DNA of 64,000 nucleotides from Gallionellales bacterium GWA2_54_124 (GCA_001801025.1 MGWO01000007.1:620001-684000); one strand, 5' to 3'; positions 20,049 to 30,485 are shown, counted from the first letter of the stretch. Numbers and translations: made by a program. Notes: generated from the letters alone by a model not told the origin.

Positions 20049-23000
20049 TTATTGTTTGTCCGACGGATTCGCGGTTTTGGGCACCGTTCTGATGGTAATC
20101 GGCTTTTCGCCCACCTTCACCACGCTCGGGTCGCTCCACTTTCCGGTGACATTGTATTCAAAAGAGATTAACTTATCGAGCGGATTCCCGAGTATTTTAC
20201 TCACAATGAGCGTGCCTATGCCCACAACCGGGCCGACTGCAAAGGCACTCAGCATTGAAACGCTGGAGCCTAATGTGGGTAAAACCTCCACGCGCAGGTT
20301 CTGTGTTTCGTCGTTCATGTTGACCTGTCCCTTCATGGTCACTTTGGCGGACGAGCCGTCTATGTGTAAATCATCGGTTTGCAGCATGCCGTGTTTGATG
20401 GTGGCATTGCCGTTGATGTTGTCGAATTCGAACCCGGAACTGAAGACATCGGTAAAGTCGAGCGTGATCCGTTTGGGCAGCGCCTGCAAGCTGAGTATGC
20501 CCAGCAGCTTGCCGATGCCCGGCTCCATTTTGAGGAACTGTCCCTGACCGGTGTCGAGTTTGAGGGTGCCGTCGAGCGATGCGTAATTAAAGTCAAAAGG
20601 CTGGCCGTCCCAACTCAGATTCGCGATCATTTTCCCGCTGCCGTTCTTGACGGTATTCGGGTAACCTGAGCGCGAGAGAATTTTTCCGGCATTGCTGATA
20701 TCGAGCAGCAGATTGATCTGTGTTTGCATGCTGGTCTGTTCACTGCGCCACAGCCCATCTCCGGTTAGCGTGCCATCCGGATTGGTGATGTGCAGGCGGC
20801 GCAAGCGCCAGTTCTGGCCTTCTGGAATGCCGATCATTTCAAAACGACCGAGATTTTTTCCTTTGAATAGAAAATCTTCGATGTTAACTTCAATTGCAGG
20901 CAGCTCTTGCGGTTGGCGTGGTTGTGCTGTCTGAGCCGGGAGTGCATTGCTTTTTTCCTGTTCTGCCCAGTGCAGATTGCGCAGACGGGCGGATAGTTTA
21001 GTCTTGCCGTTAAACCCGTGCGGCTGCCACATCAGTTCACCGTTGAGCGGTAGGCTCGTGAGTTGTGCGGCGAGGCCATCTCCGCGCCGGGCGAGCGTAA
21101 TTTGTAGATCTTTCAGATTTAAACCATAGCCGGTGAGTTGCTCGATATGCAAGGCGCCTCCCGCTATGGGCGGTGCAATACCTGAATTTCCAGTAACGCC
21201 CCCCCATCCTTGTACCGACAATGCAGGCAGGTTGCCCGAAATCCATATTCCGTCTTTGGCGGGCAGGGACGCGCTCTGGCCGCCGAAAACGAGGCTGCCG
21301 CGTTTAATTGTGCCAACCCCGTTGACATCACTGCTGATTAATCGGGCGCTCAGCAGTTTGCTCAATTGGACGCTGATCAGATCCTGTTTGTCGAGGCTGC
21401 CTTTCTTTTCGAAGTGCAGAGGCCATATTTCACTGGCGCTTTTATTGAAAGGCGCCGGCAGGCTGGAGCTGATGCCTTGTAAGTTTGAGTTGAGCGACAG
21501 CTGAGTCACGTTTTTGAACGTGCTGATACTGGCATCCCAGTTGCTGCTTCCCTGCAGCGCTTCAGGCAGCGGTGTCGTTTCAGTCTTGCGCAGCTGATCC
21601 AGATTGGCGCGTCCCTGCAGATTAGCACGCAACATCCCGCCGTCTAATGTTTGCACGTTAAGGCGTGCCGGCCCGCCCAGTATATTCGCTGTCACGGTAT
21701 TCGTTTTGATATCTGACTCAGTGAAGGACAGTTCGCCATTCGTGTTGCGCAACCAGGGGATCCCGTTGCCGATGTTGATGTCGCTGGCGGATATGCGCAG
21801 TACACCAGCGACTTTGGCAGGTTTGCTTTCCAGTAATGGAATTTGTGCAGACAGATTGATATGACCGTTGCCACTGGCTGTCATGCCATCGGTAAACCCT
21901 TCTATATAGCCGCGCACCGGACTTTGCTGGATGAATTGCAGGAAAGTGGTATTGGCGGCATCCGCTTCGCCTTTAAGCTCCAGTACTGGATCGGCGCTTG
22001 ACATGTCCGGCTGAGTAATCAGCAGGTTGTGAATGTGTGCGCCGAGCATGCTGGCTGTCGGTGCGCGTACCTGCAATTTGTTGTTGTGGATCTGAAATTC
22101 ACCTGACAGGTTTTCGATTTTCGGCCAGTCGGGCGCGAACTGCATGCTTACATCGTGGGCGTGTGCGCCGATCTCGAAGAGCGACGGCGTGCTGCCATTC
22201 AGAGGGAAGTCGCTCAGATTTGCCTTGAGACGCAGGCGAAAATCCTCGGTCTTTCCGGACAGCAGAGCCTCGTTCAGCCAGTCGCTGTCCTTTTTATCCA
22301 GTGCCACTAGTGGAATATAACGGGCTGCGTGTCCGATTTCGCCGTGCGTGAGTGAGGCGGTCAGATCCGCGATGCCCAGTGTGCCTTTTTTAGTCTGGAA
22401 ACTGCCGTACAGGTTGCCTGTCAGATCGTCGTTGTTGAGTGCTACATTAGCCGCTTTGATCAGCAATTCACCGTGTTCTCGCTGCCAGTTAATCTGGCCT
22501 GTCAGGGTGTGAAATTGCAAGGGTTCGCGCATGATGCCGGGCGCGTCAAGGGTCAGGTTTCGGGTGTTGAGGTTCAGATTTCCGCTGGTCTCATTACCGT
22601 CGATTGCGAGTGACAATCCGGAAAATCCGGGCATCGTTCCGACTTGCTGCAACGCCATATTGCTCAATTTTCCTTTGATTTTGTAGCTGATCAGTTTGTC
22701 GGCTGTGCCCTGCCAGCTCATGGTCAGGTCAGATGCCAGTCCCCGGGGGGCATAGGTATTGAGTTCATTGCGCAGGCCAGCCTCCAGCGGTAAAAAATTT
22801 GTCAGGCTGATTAAACTTTCAATTTGCAGTAAATTGGCGCGTAACTCGCCGCGGGCGGCTAGTGCTTTGCTGGCTGCCTGAGTGCGGAAATAAAAGTCAG
22901 TCGGTTGTAATTGAACGCCGCTGAGCAAGCGTAAACTCAGTTTGTCCGTCGCTATTTCCCATCCGTTTTCAAGCGCTTTCCAGCTGGCTCTGCCGCGCAG

Positions 23001-23912
23001 AAAGTGTATGTTCATCGGCGGTGTATTGTCAGTCAGTCGGGTCGTAATATCCTGCAACACCAGATCAGCAGTCAATTGCGTAAGAGCGCCTTTGTCGAGA
23101 TTTAGCCAGCCTCTGACGGCGCCGCGTCCGCGACTGAGTTTTTCGGGTAATTTAATCCAGGGACGCCATGCCAGAATGTCGGTGTAATCGAGCTGCGCAA
23201 ACACTTGTCCTCGCCATTTATCCCATTCACCATAGTGTTTTCCGTGGAAATCGCCACGTATATCCAGTGGCGTCGCTAATTCAGCTGCTGGTGACGCGCG
23301 CAATGCAAACTGATGGTGGCTAAACAGGTTTTCAATATGCAGGTTGACACGATTGAGCAACAAGGGCGGTGCATTGCGTTGCTCGTCCAGCCACACGATG
23401 ATGGCGTTGCGTACCACGATACGCGATTGATGCAACAACCAGTCCGCCAGATCATCGTCGTTATTTTCAGAGGAAACGGCAACGCTGCCGATAAAAAGCT
23501 TACCCGATACATCGCGGCGTATCAGCAGGGTAGGACGTTCGATTTCAAGGCTGGTTAGGCGCAGTTCGGCGGCAAGCAGCGACAGCCATGACAGGCTCGT
23601 CTCTATTTGCGGCAAAACCAGTGCGGGTTCGCCTTGCTTGTCCAAAATACGTACATTGCTCAGACTCAGGTGGGGATGCAGGCCATCCCAGTTTCCTTGG
23701 ATTTTTTCGATGCTGACCGGATTGCCCATTGCCGTCGATAATGACGCCGTAATCTTGTCGTGAAACTGCTCGATATCAGGCAGCAGCCAATAGCGCAGCA
23801 CGATGATGATCAGTGCGCAGCACGCAGCCGTCACCGCGGTGGTCACGATCGTGACACGTGTCAGCCAGTTAAAACTGTGCCAGAGCAGGCGAACGGGGCG
23901 GGAATTGAGCAT
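20049..23912 (-). CDS. yhdP: YhdP-family AsmA-like protein
   Basis: A 1287-residue envelope protein. One membrane anchor near residues 18-42 (VTIVTTAVTAACCALIIIVLRYWLL) is followed by a very long periplasmic beta-rich region and a C-terminal AsmA-like/DUF3971 segment (about 900-1250). YhdP-type proteins form bridge-like beta grooves that carry phospholipids from inner to outer membrane. Length and organisation match the family (about 1270 residues in E. coli). It starts divergently from glnE, 91 bp apart, and leads the series yhdP-nit-tldD. Confidence 0.92.
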   Translation of the reverse strand: MLNSRPVRLLWHSFNWLTRVTIVTTAVTAACCALIIIVLRYWLLPDIEQFHDKITASLSTAMGNPVSIEKIQGNWDGLHPHLSLSNVRILDKQGEPALVLPQIETSLSWLSLLAAELRLTSLEIERPTLLIRRDVSGKLFIGSVAVSSENNDDDLADWLLHQSRIVVRNAIIVWLDEQRNAPPLLLNRVNLHIENLFSHHQFALRASPAAELATPLDIRGDFHGKHYGEWDKWRGQVFAQLDYTDILAWRPWIKLPEKLSRGRGAVRGWLNLDKGALTQLTADLVLQDITTRLTDNTPPMNIHFLRGRASWKALENGWEIATDKLSLRLLSGVQLQPTDFYFRTQAASKALAARGELRANLLQIESLISLTNFLPLEAGLRNELNTYAPRGLASDLTMSWQGTADKLISYKIKGKLSNMALQQVGTMPGFSGLSLAIDGNETSGNLNLNTRNLTLDAPGIMREPLQFHTLTGQINWQREHGELLIKAANVALNNDDLTGNLYGSFQTKKGTLGIADLTASLTHGEIGHAARYIPLVALDKKDSDWLNEALLSGKTEDFRLRLKANLSDFPLNGSTPSLFEIGAHAHDVSMQFAPDWPKIENLSGEFQIHNNKLQVRAPTASMLGAHIHNLLITQPDMSSADPVLELKGEADAANTTFLQFIQQSPVRGYIEGFTDGMTASGNGHINLSAQIPLLESKPAKVAGVLRISASDINIGNGIPWLRNTNGELSFTESDIKTNTVTANILGGPARLNVQTLDGGMLRANLQGRANLDQLRKTETTPLPEALQGSSNWDASISTFKNVTQLSLNSNLQGISSSLPAPFNKSASEIWPLHFEKKGSLDKQDLISVQLSKLLSARLISSDVNGVGTIKRGSLVFGGQSASLPAKDGIWISGNLPALSVQGWGGVTGNSGIAPPIAGGALHIEQLTGYGLNLKDLQITLARRGDGLAAQLTSLPLNGELMWQPHGFNGKTKLSARLRNLHWAEQEKSNALPAQTAQPRQPQELPAIEVNIEDFLFKGKNLGRFEMIGIPEGQNWRLRRLHITNPDGTLTGDGLWRSEQTSMQTQINLLLDISNAGKILSRSGYPNTVKNGSGKMIANLSWDGQPFDFNYASLDGTLKLDTGQGQFLKMEPGIGKLLGILSLQALPKRITLDFTDVFSSGFEFDNINGNATIKHGMLQTDDLHIDGSSAKVTMKGQVNMNDETQNLRVEVLPTLGSSVSMLSAFAVGPVVGIGTLIVSKILGNPLDKLISFEYNVTGKWSDPSVVKVGEKPITIRTVPKTANPSDKQ

Positions 23913-24003
23913 GAGCCATAAGTTGTGATTGGGTATCCTTGAGTCGTAAGTCTTGCCACTGGCCGCTTACGGCTGTTAGAGTGCATTCTAACTTATCAGG
24001 CTG

Positions 24004-26715
24004 GTGAATATGCTTATGAACACTGAAAACTCCTTGTCCTTTTCTGAGTTTTTGTACAAAACGATGCGTTGCAGCCGTTATGCCAAACGTATTTTAGAGA
24101 CTGATGCTGTTTTGCTTGAGTGGCTGGCGCTCAATTACGCGACGCCGTGCTGCAGAGACGATATTCAGCACTTGCTGGAGCAGTTGAATCCCACGGATGA
24201 AACAACGTTAGCACGAGCGGTGCGCAGACTGCGCAAGCAGGTGATGGTTAAGCTGATTCTGCGCGATTTGAACGGGTTGTGCGATCTGAACGAAGTGATG
24301 CAGGCGATGACGGCGTTGGCCGAAATCGTGGTGCAGCAGGCGCAAGCGCGTTTGATGGAATCTTTGCAGCAGCAATTTGGCAGCCCGATCGGCGAAATCA
24401 GCCGGACTGCGCAGCAGCTGCTGGTGATCGGCATGGGTAAACTCGGCGGCGGCGAGTTGAATGTATCCTCCGATATCGATCTGATTTTTGTGTATGCGGA
24501 AGACGGTGAGACGAACGGCGCGCGCGTGCTCAGCAATCATGAGTTTTTTACGCGTCTGGGACGTCGTCTGATCAACATCATCAACGAGGCGACAGGAGAC
24601 GGCTATGTGTTTCGCGTCGATATGCGCCTGCGGCCTTATGGCGACAGCGGCCCGCTGGTGATGAGTTTTGCTGCACTGGAAGAATATCTGGTCAGTCAGG
24701 GGCGTGAGTGGGAGCGCTATGCGTGGATTAAGGCGCGGGTTGTGTCCCCTGCCTCTCATCCCTGGGTGACTGAATTGAACCAGCTGTATCAGCCATTCGT
24801 ATTTCGCAAATATCTGGACTTCGGTGCGATCGATTCGATGCGCAAGTTGCACGCGCAAATCCGTCAGGAGGTGCAGCGCCGTGACCGTCTGGATAACATC
24901 AAACTGGGGCCGGGCGGTATCCGTGAAATTGAATTTACCGCTCAGGTATTTCAGTTAATCCGTGGCGGTCAGGATGCCCGTTTGCGCATTTTGCCAACCC
25001 AGCGCGTGCTCAAGCAACTGGTTGAAAATGGCCAGATGGCGGACGGCGTGGTGGCCGATCTTGATGCGGCCTATGTTTTTCTGCGTAATTTGGAGCATCG
25101 CCTGCAATATCTGGACGACCAGCAAACGCAAGCGCTACCCGTCAGTGAAGAGGACAGACTGCTGATTGCCAGCGCGATGGACTTTGACGATTATCCTGCG
25201 CTGTTGCAGGTGCTCGATCGTCACCGTGCTGTGGTGATAGAGCAGTTCGAGCAGATTTTTGGTGCGTCTGTTCAGGAGCCCAGCCTGCTGTGGCGTGAGG
25301 ATGTCGGCGCTGAAGAGCTGTCTGACGCGCTGGGCGCGCAAGGTTATCGCGCGGCCAATGAGAGTGCGCAGCGCCTGTTGCAGTTGCGTGGCAGTGTGCG
25401 TTATCAGCAGCTATCGGAGTTAAGCCGGCAGCGGGTGGATGGGTTGATTCCGCAATTTATTGCGCTTAGCGTGCAATACAGCGACCCTGATACCACGCTT
25501 TCCCGCCTGTTGACCCTGCTTGACGCCATCAGCCGGCGTGCGGTGTATCTGGCTTTTTTGGCCGAGTATCCTCAGGCGTTATCGCGACTGACCCGATTGC
25601 TCTCTGCGAGCAGTTGGGCGGCGAGTTTTCTGGCGCAGCACCCGGCATTGTTCGATGAACTGCTCGATGCGCGGGAGATGTACCGGCCGCCGGAGTGGAC
25701 AAAAATAGATCTGGATCTGCAGGCGCGCCTGGCCGGGTGCGGGAGTGATGTGGAACGTCGTCTGGAGGTATTACATCAGGTTCAGCAGGAAAAAATTTTC
25801 TATTTTTTGGCCATGGATTTGCAGGGCTTGCTGCCCCTTGAGACGCTCAGCGATCATCTGAGCGATCTGGCCGATCTGATCTTGCGCCATGTGCTAAACC
25901 TGTGCTGGGCTAATGCGCGAAAACGCCACACCGATCAACCCTGCTTTGCCATCATCGCCTACGGTAAACTGGGTGGCAAGGAGATGGGCTATGCCTCCGA
26001 TCTGGATATGATTTTTCTCTACGACGACGAGCATCCCGATGCACAGGAAAATTATGCCCGGCTGGGTAAGAGCATCAATGCGATGCTGGGCAGCTATACG
26101 GCGTCCGGCCGCCTGTATGAAACGGATTTGCGCCTGCGCCCGAACGGGGCGAGCGGTCTGCTGGTGAGTTCTGTGGGGGCTTTTGCCGAATATCAGAAAA
26201 ATGAGGCGTGGGTGTGGGAGCATCAGGCTTTGTCACGCGCACGTTTCAGTGCAGGGGACGCTCTGGTGGGGCAGGCGTTTGAAGCAATTCGTCAGCAGGT
26301 TTTGAGCATGCCGCGCGATATTGAGACACTGCGGCATGAAATTATCACGATGCGTCAGAAGATGCACGACGGGCATCCGAATAACAGTCCGTTGTTTGAC
26401 ATCAAACACGACAGCGGTGGGATGGTGGATATCGAGTTCATGGTGCAATATCTGGTGCTGGCCTATGCACATCAATACCCGGAGTTGACCGCGAATGTCG
26501 GTAATCTGGCCTTGTTGAAAATGGCCGCCGAAGTCGGTTTGATCGATCAGGAACTGGCCTGTCAGACGCGGATTCTGTATCGCAGTTTGCGCCAGATTCA
26601 GCACCGTATGCGGCTCAATGATGCGACGCATTGCCGGGTGATGCATGATGAAATCGACACCCGCGCGGGGCTGGCATTATGGGCTAAATTGTTAGGTGCG
26701 ACCGCTGTACCCTGA
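24004..26715 (+). CDS. glnE: Bifunctional glutamine synthetase adenylyltransferase/adenylyl-removing enzyme
   Basis: GlnE adds or removes AMP on glutamine synthetase in response to PII and glutamine. 903 residues. It has two nucleotidyltransferase domains: the N-terminal adenylyl-removing one with GMGKLGGGELNVSSDIDLIF near residue 141-160, and the C-terminal adenylylating one with AYGKLGGKEMGYASDLDMIF near 657-676. RVDMRLRPYGDSGPL and TDLRLRPNGASGLLV mark the paired sites, and PGGIREIEF and SGGMVDIEFMVQY end each half. Three candidate starts (GTG 24004, ATG 24010, ATG 24016) lie in frame; CAGG at 23997-24000 best suits ATG 24010. Confidence 0.96.
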   Translation: MNMLMNTENSLSFSEFLYKTMRCSRYAKRILETDAVLLEWLALNYATPCCRDDIQHLLEQLNPTDETTLARAVRRLRKQVMVKLILRDLNGLCDLNEVMQAMTALAEIVVQQAQARLMESLQQQFGSPIGEISRTAQQLLVIGMGKLGGGELNVSSDIDLIFVYAEDGETNGARVLSNHEFFTRLGRRLINIINEATGDGYVFRVDMRLRPYGDSGPLVMSFAALEEYLVSQGREWERYAWIKARVVSPASHPWVTELNQLYQPFVFRKYLDFGAIDSMRKLHAQIRQEVQRRDRLDNIKLGPGGIREIEFTAQVFQLIRGGQDARLRILPTQRVLKQLVENGQMADGVVADLDAAYVFLRNLEHRLQYLDDQQTQALPVSEEDRLLIASAMDFDDYPALLQVLDRHRAVVIEQFEQIFGASVQEPSLLWREDVGAEELSDALGAQGYRAANESAQRLLQLRGSVRYQQLSELSRQRVDGLIPQFIALSVQYSDPDTTLSRLLTLLDAISRRAVYLAFLAEYPQALSRLTRLLSASSWAASFLAQHPALFDELLDAREMYRPPEWTKIDLDLQARLAGCGSDVERRLEVLHQVQQEKIFYFLAMDLQGLLPLETLSDHLSDLADLILRHVLNLCWANARKRHTDQPCFAIIAYGKLGGKEMGYASDLDMIFLYDDEHPDAQENYARLGKSINAMLGSYTASGRLYETDLRLRPNGASGLLVSSVGAFAEYQKNEAWVWEHQALSRARFSAGDALVGQAFEAIRQQVLSMPRDIETLRHEIITMRQKMHDGHPNNSPLFDIKHDSGGMVDIEFMVQYLVLAYAHQYPELTANVGNLALLKMAAEVGLIDQELACQTRILYRSLRQIQHRMRLNDATHCRVMHDEIDTRAGLALWAKLLGATAVP

Positions 26716-26734
26716 TTGCTAACGTGTTTTGCAT

Positions 26735-26759
26735 CTACCCCCTCGACAGGAGGGGGTAG
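26735..26759. terminator. Hairpin between convergent glnE and outer-membrane protein genes
   Basis: CTACCCCCTC (26735-26744) pairs perfectly with GAGGGGGTAG (26750-26759) around GACAG. No T-run follows on either strand, so it may block both polymerases or protect mRNA ends. Confidence 0.55.
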
Positions 26760-26765
26760 GCCAAA

Positions 26766-27365
26766 TTAAAAATTGACGACGAGGCCGGCTGTGACGGATG
26801 TCAATTTGCTCTTTCCCATGGTTGCCGCATCGCCGATGGTACCCAGATCTTCATAGTTCAATCGGCCGCTGATGGCCGGTGTGAATGCATATTCCGCACC
26901 GATACCAAAAACAGCATTGTTGTTGGTCGCTGAGGTGGATGCTGCCACGGAAAATGGTCCCACCACCGCAGTGGCATTCGCTTTTGTGCTGACGGAGGCG
27001 AAACCGAGTTTAGCGGTCAAGGAAAAATTCTGGCTAAGCGGTAAGACCCCTGTTCCGACAATCTGGAATGCCGTCGCGCCGGCATTTGCCACGACAGCGA
27101 CGGCACCGACTGTGCCTGACAATCTTGCTTTGCCGTAATCCGTATAACTGACTTCAGCGCCGAAATTTCTGGTGAATCCGTAGCCTGCTGCGATGCGGTA
27201 CGCGGTATCGGTTTTTTTGCATGCAACGGTTGCCGGTACGCCGTCGCAACTATTTGATGCCGTGGATTGTCCTGCATCGAAGGCCGCGTAGGCCTGATTT
27301 TCTGCTGCAAATACGGGCGCCGAAATAAGCAGTCCGGCAACGGAGGCGAGTAAAATTTTCTTCAT
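26766..27365 (-). CDS. Small outer-membrane beta-barrel protein
   Basis: 199 residues with a signal peptide (MKKILLASVAGLLISAPVFAA) and a mature part of alternating beta strands ending in the outer-membrane signature ...AGLVVNF with terminal phenylalanine. YRIAAGYGFTRNFGAEVSYTDYGKA and AEYAFTPAISGRLNYEDLG are typical of eight-stranded OmpA-like/opacity-type barrels. No peptidoglycan-binding domain follows. A GGAG ribosome site precedes the ATG. One cysteine pair (SNSCDG ... VACKK) probably forms a disulfide in a loop. Role unknown; structural or adhesion functions are usual in this class. Confidence 0.8.
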   Translation of the reverse strand: MKKILLASVAGLLISAPVFAAENQAYAAFDAGQSTASNSCDGVPATVACKKTDTAYRIAAGYGFTRNFGAEVSYTDYGKARLSGTVGAVAVVANAGATAFQIVGTGVLPLSQNFSLTAKLGFASVSTKANATAVVGPFSVAASTSATNNNAVFGIGAEYAFTPAISGRLNYEDLGTIGDAATMGKSKLTSVTAGLVVNF

Positions 27366-27652
27366 GATCCATTCTCCTTTTATGAATTTTCCTTGAGTTC
27401 AAGACGTTAAATTTATACAGGAGTCGCGTCATCATAAAAATATGCCCGAATGCCTATGCAATTTGTCATAGTGAATTTTTTGATTGCTAGGCCTATTTGC
27501 CTATGTATTCAGGCTGATACCGCTAAATTTATCAGCGTGATTTAATTCGCCAGCGGTCGGTAGGCTCTGCTGCTGAGCGCAGGTTTTGTTTATGACTTCA
27601 AACTAAAACCAAACAGCTGTCCTTTGTGTGAACTAATAGAGGGGAATGGATC

Positions 27653-28498
27653 ATGGCAAAAAAAGCATTGTTGGTGGGGATTAACGATTATGCGCCGGCC
27701 GGTGCCGGCGGGCCCGATTTGCGCGGATGCGTGAACGATGTGCGAGATATGGCGAATACGCTGAGTGTGATGGGTATCGTGCCTGCGATGCCGGGTGCGA
27801 TGCAAATTCTGACCGATGCGAGAGCGACCCGGGCTGCGATTATCAATGGCTTGAAATGGTTGATTAAAGGGGCGGCGCGTGGCGATGTGCTGATTTTTTA
27901 TTATTCAGGACACGGTTCTCAAGTGGTCGATCTGAACGGGGATGAACCGGATGGTCGCGACGAGACCATTTGTCCGCATGATTTTTCCAGCGCCGGTATG
28001 ATCAAAGATGATGACTTCAAGGTGTTGTTTGCCTCCGTGCCTGCCGGTGTCAATCTGGATGTGATCCTCGATTCCTGCCATTCGGGAAGCGGTACGCGTG
28101 ATTTGCAGTCCGGTATGTCAGACAGTGCGGCTGTCGTGGCACGTTATGTCGAGCCTCCCATCGATGTGGGCTTTTTTATCGATGCGGCGCCCTCGCTTCC
28201 GGTGCGTGCGCTGTTCAGGCGCCGTGACCTTAAGGTCGCTGTGACCGTGCCAGTACTGACTCACGTGCTGTGGGCCGGTTGCCGGGACAATCAGACTTCG
28301 GCCGAAACGAATATCGGCGGCGCTATTCGCGGGGTGTTTACCTATCACTTCTGCAAGGCGCTCAGAGGCGCGGGGCTGACCATTACGCGGCGTAAACTCG
28401 ATGCGCAGGTGTCGGTCAATATCCGGGCGATGGGGCAGGCTCAGGTGCCGCAACTGGAGGGGCCGATCACGTCTTTGGGTGAGCGCGTATTTACTTAA
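27653..28498 (+). CDS. Metacaspase-like peptidase C14 family protein
   Basis: 281 residues forming one caspase-fold p20-like domain. KKALLVGINDY (residues 3-13) is the first strand; the catalytic histidine is H87 in YYSGHGSQ and the catalytic cysteine C142 in LDSCHSGSGTRD. DEPDGRDETICPHDF between them is the usual metacaspase loop. There is no signal peptide, membrane segment or effector domain. Prokaryotic metacaspases cut after arginine or lysine and take part in stress or programmed-death responses; the substrate here is unknown. It is monocistronic, with GAGGGG upstream and a perfect terminator downstream. Confidence 0.9.
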   Translation: MAKKALLVGINDYAPAGAGGPDLRGCVNDVRDMANTLSVMGIVPAMPGAMQILTDARATRAAIINGLKWLIKGAARGDVLIFYYSGHGSQVVDLNGDEPDGRDETICPHDFSSAGMIKDDDFKVLFASVPAGVNLDVILDSCHSGSGTRDLQSGMSDSAAVVARYVEPPIDVGFFIDAAPSLPVRALFRRRDLKVAVTVPVLTHVLWAGCRDNQTSAETNIGGAIRGVFTYHFCKALRGAGLTITRRKLDAQVSVNIRAMGQAQVPQLEGPITSLGERVFT

Positions 28499-28522
28499 AC
28501 GGCGATTAGCGGTGCTATAAAG

Positions 28523-28559
28523 TATAAAGCCGTTCATGCATAACATGAACGGCTTTATA
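28523..28559. terminator. Bidirectional terminator, metacaspase / uup
   Basis: A 16-bp perfect stem, TATAAAGCCGTTCATG (28523-28538) with CATGAACGGCTTTATA (28544-28559), around CATAA. It lies between convergent genes and is A/T-rich at both feet. Confidence 0.85.
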
Positions 28560-28577
28560 ACGGGTTTGCAAGCGCAA

Positions 28578-30485
28578 TCAGCTGCGTTTTTCGAGCTCTT
28601 CCCAGCGCGCCATGATCGTCAGTACTTCCGCCTCTATCGCTTCATTGCGCGTTTGCAGCTGCTTGGCGCGTTTGGCGTCATTGCGGAAAATTGTGCCATC
28701 GGCCAGATGCGCCGCGATATCGATTTGCTCCTGCTCCAGTGTCTCGATGCGTTTGGGTAAGGATTCGAGTTCCTGAGTTTCCTTGTAGCTGAGTTTTGAG
28801 GCAGCTTTCGGTTTTTCAACCGCCTGAACTGCCGCGCGCGGCGGGGTGGATACCGCGGGTTTTGCCAGCGCTGCAGCTGCCTGATATTTTTGTACCCGTA
28901 CCCAGTCCTCGTAGCCGCCGACATATTCCTGCAGCTTGCCATCGCCTTCGAACGCGATGACTTGCGTCACGACATTATCGAGGAAGGCGCGGTCATGGCT
29001 GACCAGAAACAGCGTGCCATCGTAGTTGGCCAGCAACTCTTCGAGCAATTCCAGCGTTTCGATGTCCAGATCGTTGGTCGGTTCATCGAGCACCAGCACG
29101 TTGGCGGGTTGTGTGAACAGGCGGGCGAGCAGCAGGCGGTTGCGTTCGCCACCTGAACAGCTTTTTACCGGTGATCTTGCGCGCTCAGGCGGGAACAGGA
29201 AGTCGCCCAGATAGCTGATCACATGTTTTTGTTGTCCGGCGATTTCGACGAAATCAGACCCCTGACTGATGGTATCAGCCAGCGTCATATTCTCATCCAG
29301 TTGTTCGCGCAGCTGGTCGAAGTAGGCGACCGACATCTTGGTGCCGAGCTTAACCTCTCCTGAGTCAGCCTCGATGTCGCCCAGAATGATTTTGAGCAGC
29401 GTGCTCTTGCCCGCGCCGTTGGGACCCAACAGGCCGATCTTGTCGCCGCGCTGGATGCGACAGGAGAAGTCGTTGATCAGCGTGCGGCCGCCGTAGGCCT
29501 TGCTGACGTTGGACAGTTCGGCGACCAGTTTTCCCGAGCGCTCACCGGTATCCACCGTCATTTCGACTTTGCCCTGTTTTTCGCGGCGTGCGGAGCGGTC
29601 GAGGCGCAGTTGCTCCAGACGCAGCACGCGGCCCTCGTTGCGGCAGCGGCGCGCTTTCACGCCCTGACGTATCCAGATTTCTTCCTGTGCCAGTACCTTG
29701 TCGAATTTGGCGTTGACTACGGCCTCGTCCGCCAGCATGCGTTCCTTGATGGCAAGATAGGCGGTGAAGTTGCCGGGGAAGCCTGATAGCTTGCCGCGAT
29801 CAAGTTCGACGATGCGGGTCGCGACGTTGTCGAGAAAACGTCTGTCATGGGTGACGAACAGCACGCTGCCGACAAAATTGTTGAGCAGGCCTTCGAGCCA
29901 GTCGATGGAGGCGAAATCCAGATGGTTGGTCGGTTCGTCAAGAATCAGGACATCGGGCTCTGCGACCAGCGCCTGCGCCAGCGCCACGCGTTTGCGTTGT
30001 CCGCCTGACAGGTTGCCGACCAGTCGGTCGGGGTCCAGATCCAGTTTGGCAATGGCCGTTTCGATTCTAGCCTGTACCGACCAGCCGTCCTGCGCTTCGA
30101 GTTGCGTTTGCAGGTGCTGCATCTCTTCGAGCAGGGTGTCGTAATCCGCGTCAGGTTCCCCCAGTTGATGCGAGACATGGTGATAGTCGTGCAGCAGTTT
30201 TTGCAACGGCCCGAGACCCTTGGCGACCGCATCGAATACGCTGTCTTCGGCGTCCAGTACCGGTTCCTGACTGACGTAACAGATGCGCGCCGAAGGCTGG
30301 CGCCAGATCAATCCATCATCCAGCGTACCTTGGCCTGCCAGCACACGCATCATGCTGGACTTGCCGCCGCCGTTGCGACCGATCAGGCCTACGCGTTCGT
30401 TCTCGTCGAGTTGAAAATCGGCATGGTCGAGCAGGGCTACGTGACCGAAGGCGAGACTGGCTTTATCTAGTGTGATGTAGGGCAT
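28578..30485 (-). CDS. uup: ABC-F family ATPase Uup
   Basis: 635 residues from ATG 30485 (MPYITLDKASLAFG); the longer frame to 30557 only reads into the upstream gene. Two ATPase domains: Walker A GRNGGGKSS near residue 37, signature LSGGQRKRVALAQAL near 155, Walker B VLILDEPTNHLD near 178; then GPNGAGKST near 355, CSGGERNRLLLARL near 440 and VLVLDEPTNDLD near 464. A C-terminal coiled coil (about 565-630) is the Uup DNA/branch-binding domain. ABC-F proteins of this type act on ribosomes or replication intermediates, not transport. The ATG overlaps the upstream stop by one base (TAATG). Confidence 0.95.
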   Translation of the reverse strand: MPYITLDKASLAFGHVALLDHADFQLDENERVGLIGRNGGGKSSMMRVLAGQGTLDDGLIWRQPSARICYVSQEPVLDAEDSVFDAVAKGLGPLQKLLHDYHHVSHQLGEPDADYDTLLEEMQHLQTQLEAQDGWSVQARIETAIAKLDLDPDRLVGNLSGGQRKRVALAQALVAEPDVLILDEPTNHLDFASIDWLEGLLNNFVGSVLFVTHDRRFLDNVATRIVELDRGKLSGFPGNFTAYLAIKERMLADEAVVNAKFDKVLAQEEIWIRQGVKARRCRNEGRVLRLEQLRLDRSARREKQGKVEMTVDTGERSGKLVAELSNVSKAYGGRTLINDFSCRIQRGDKIGLLGPNGAGKSTLLKIILGDIEADSGEVKLGTKMSVAYFDQLREQLDENMTLADTISQGSDFVEIAGQQKHVISYLGDFLFPPERARSPVKSCSGGERNRLLLARLFTQPANVLVLDEPTNDLDIETLELLEELLANYDGTLFLVSHDRAFLDNVVTQVIAFEGDGKLQEYVGGYEDWVRVQKYQAAAALAKPAVSTPPRAAVQAVEKPKAASKLSYKETQELESLPKRIETLEQEQIDIAAHLADGTIFRNDAKRAKQLQTRNEAIEAEVLTIMARWEELEKRS

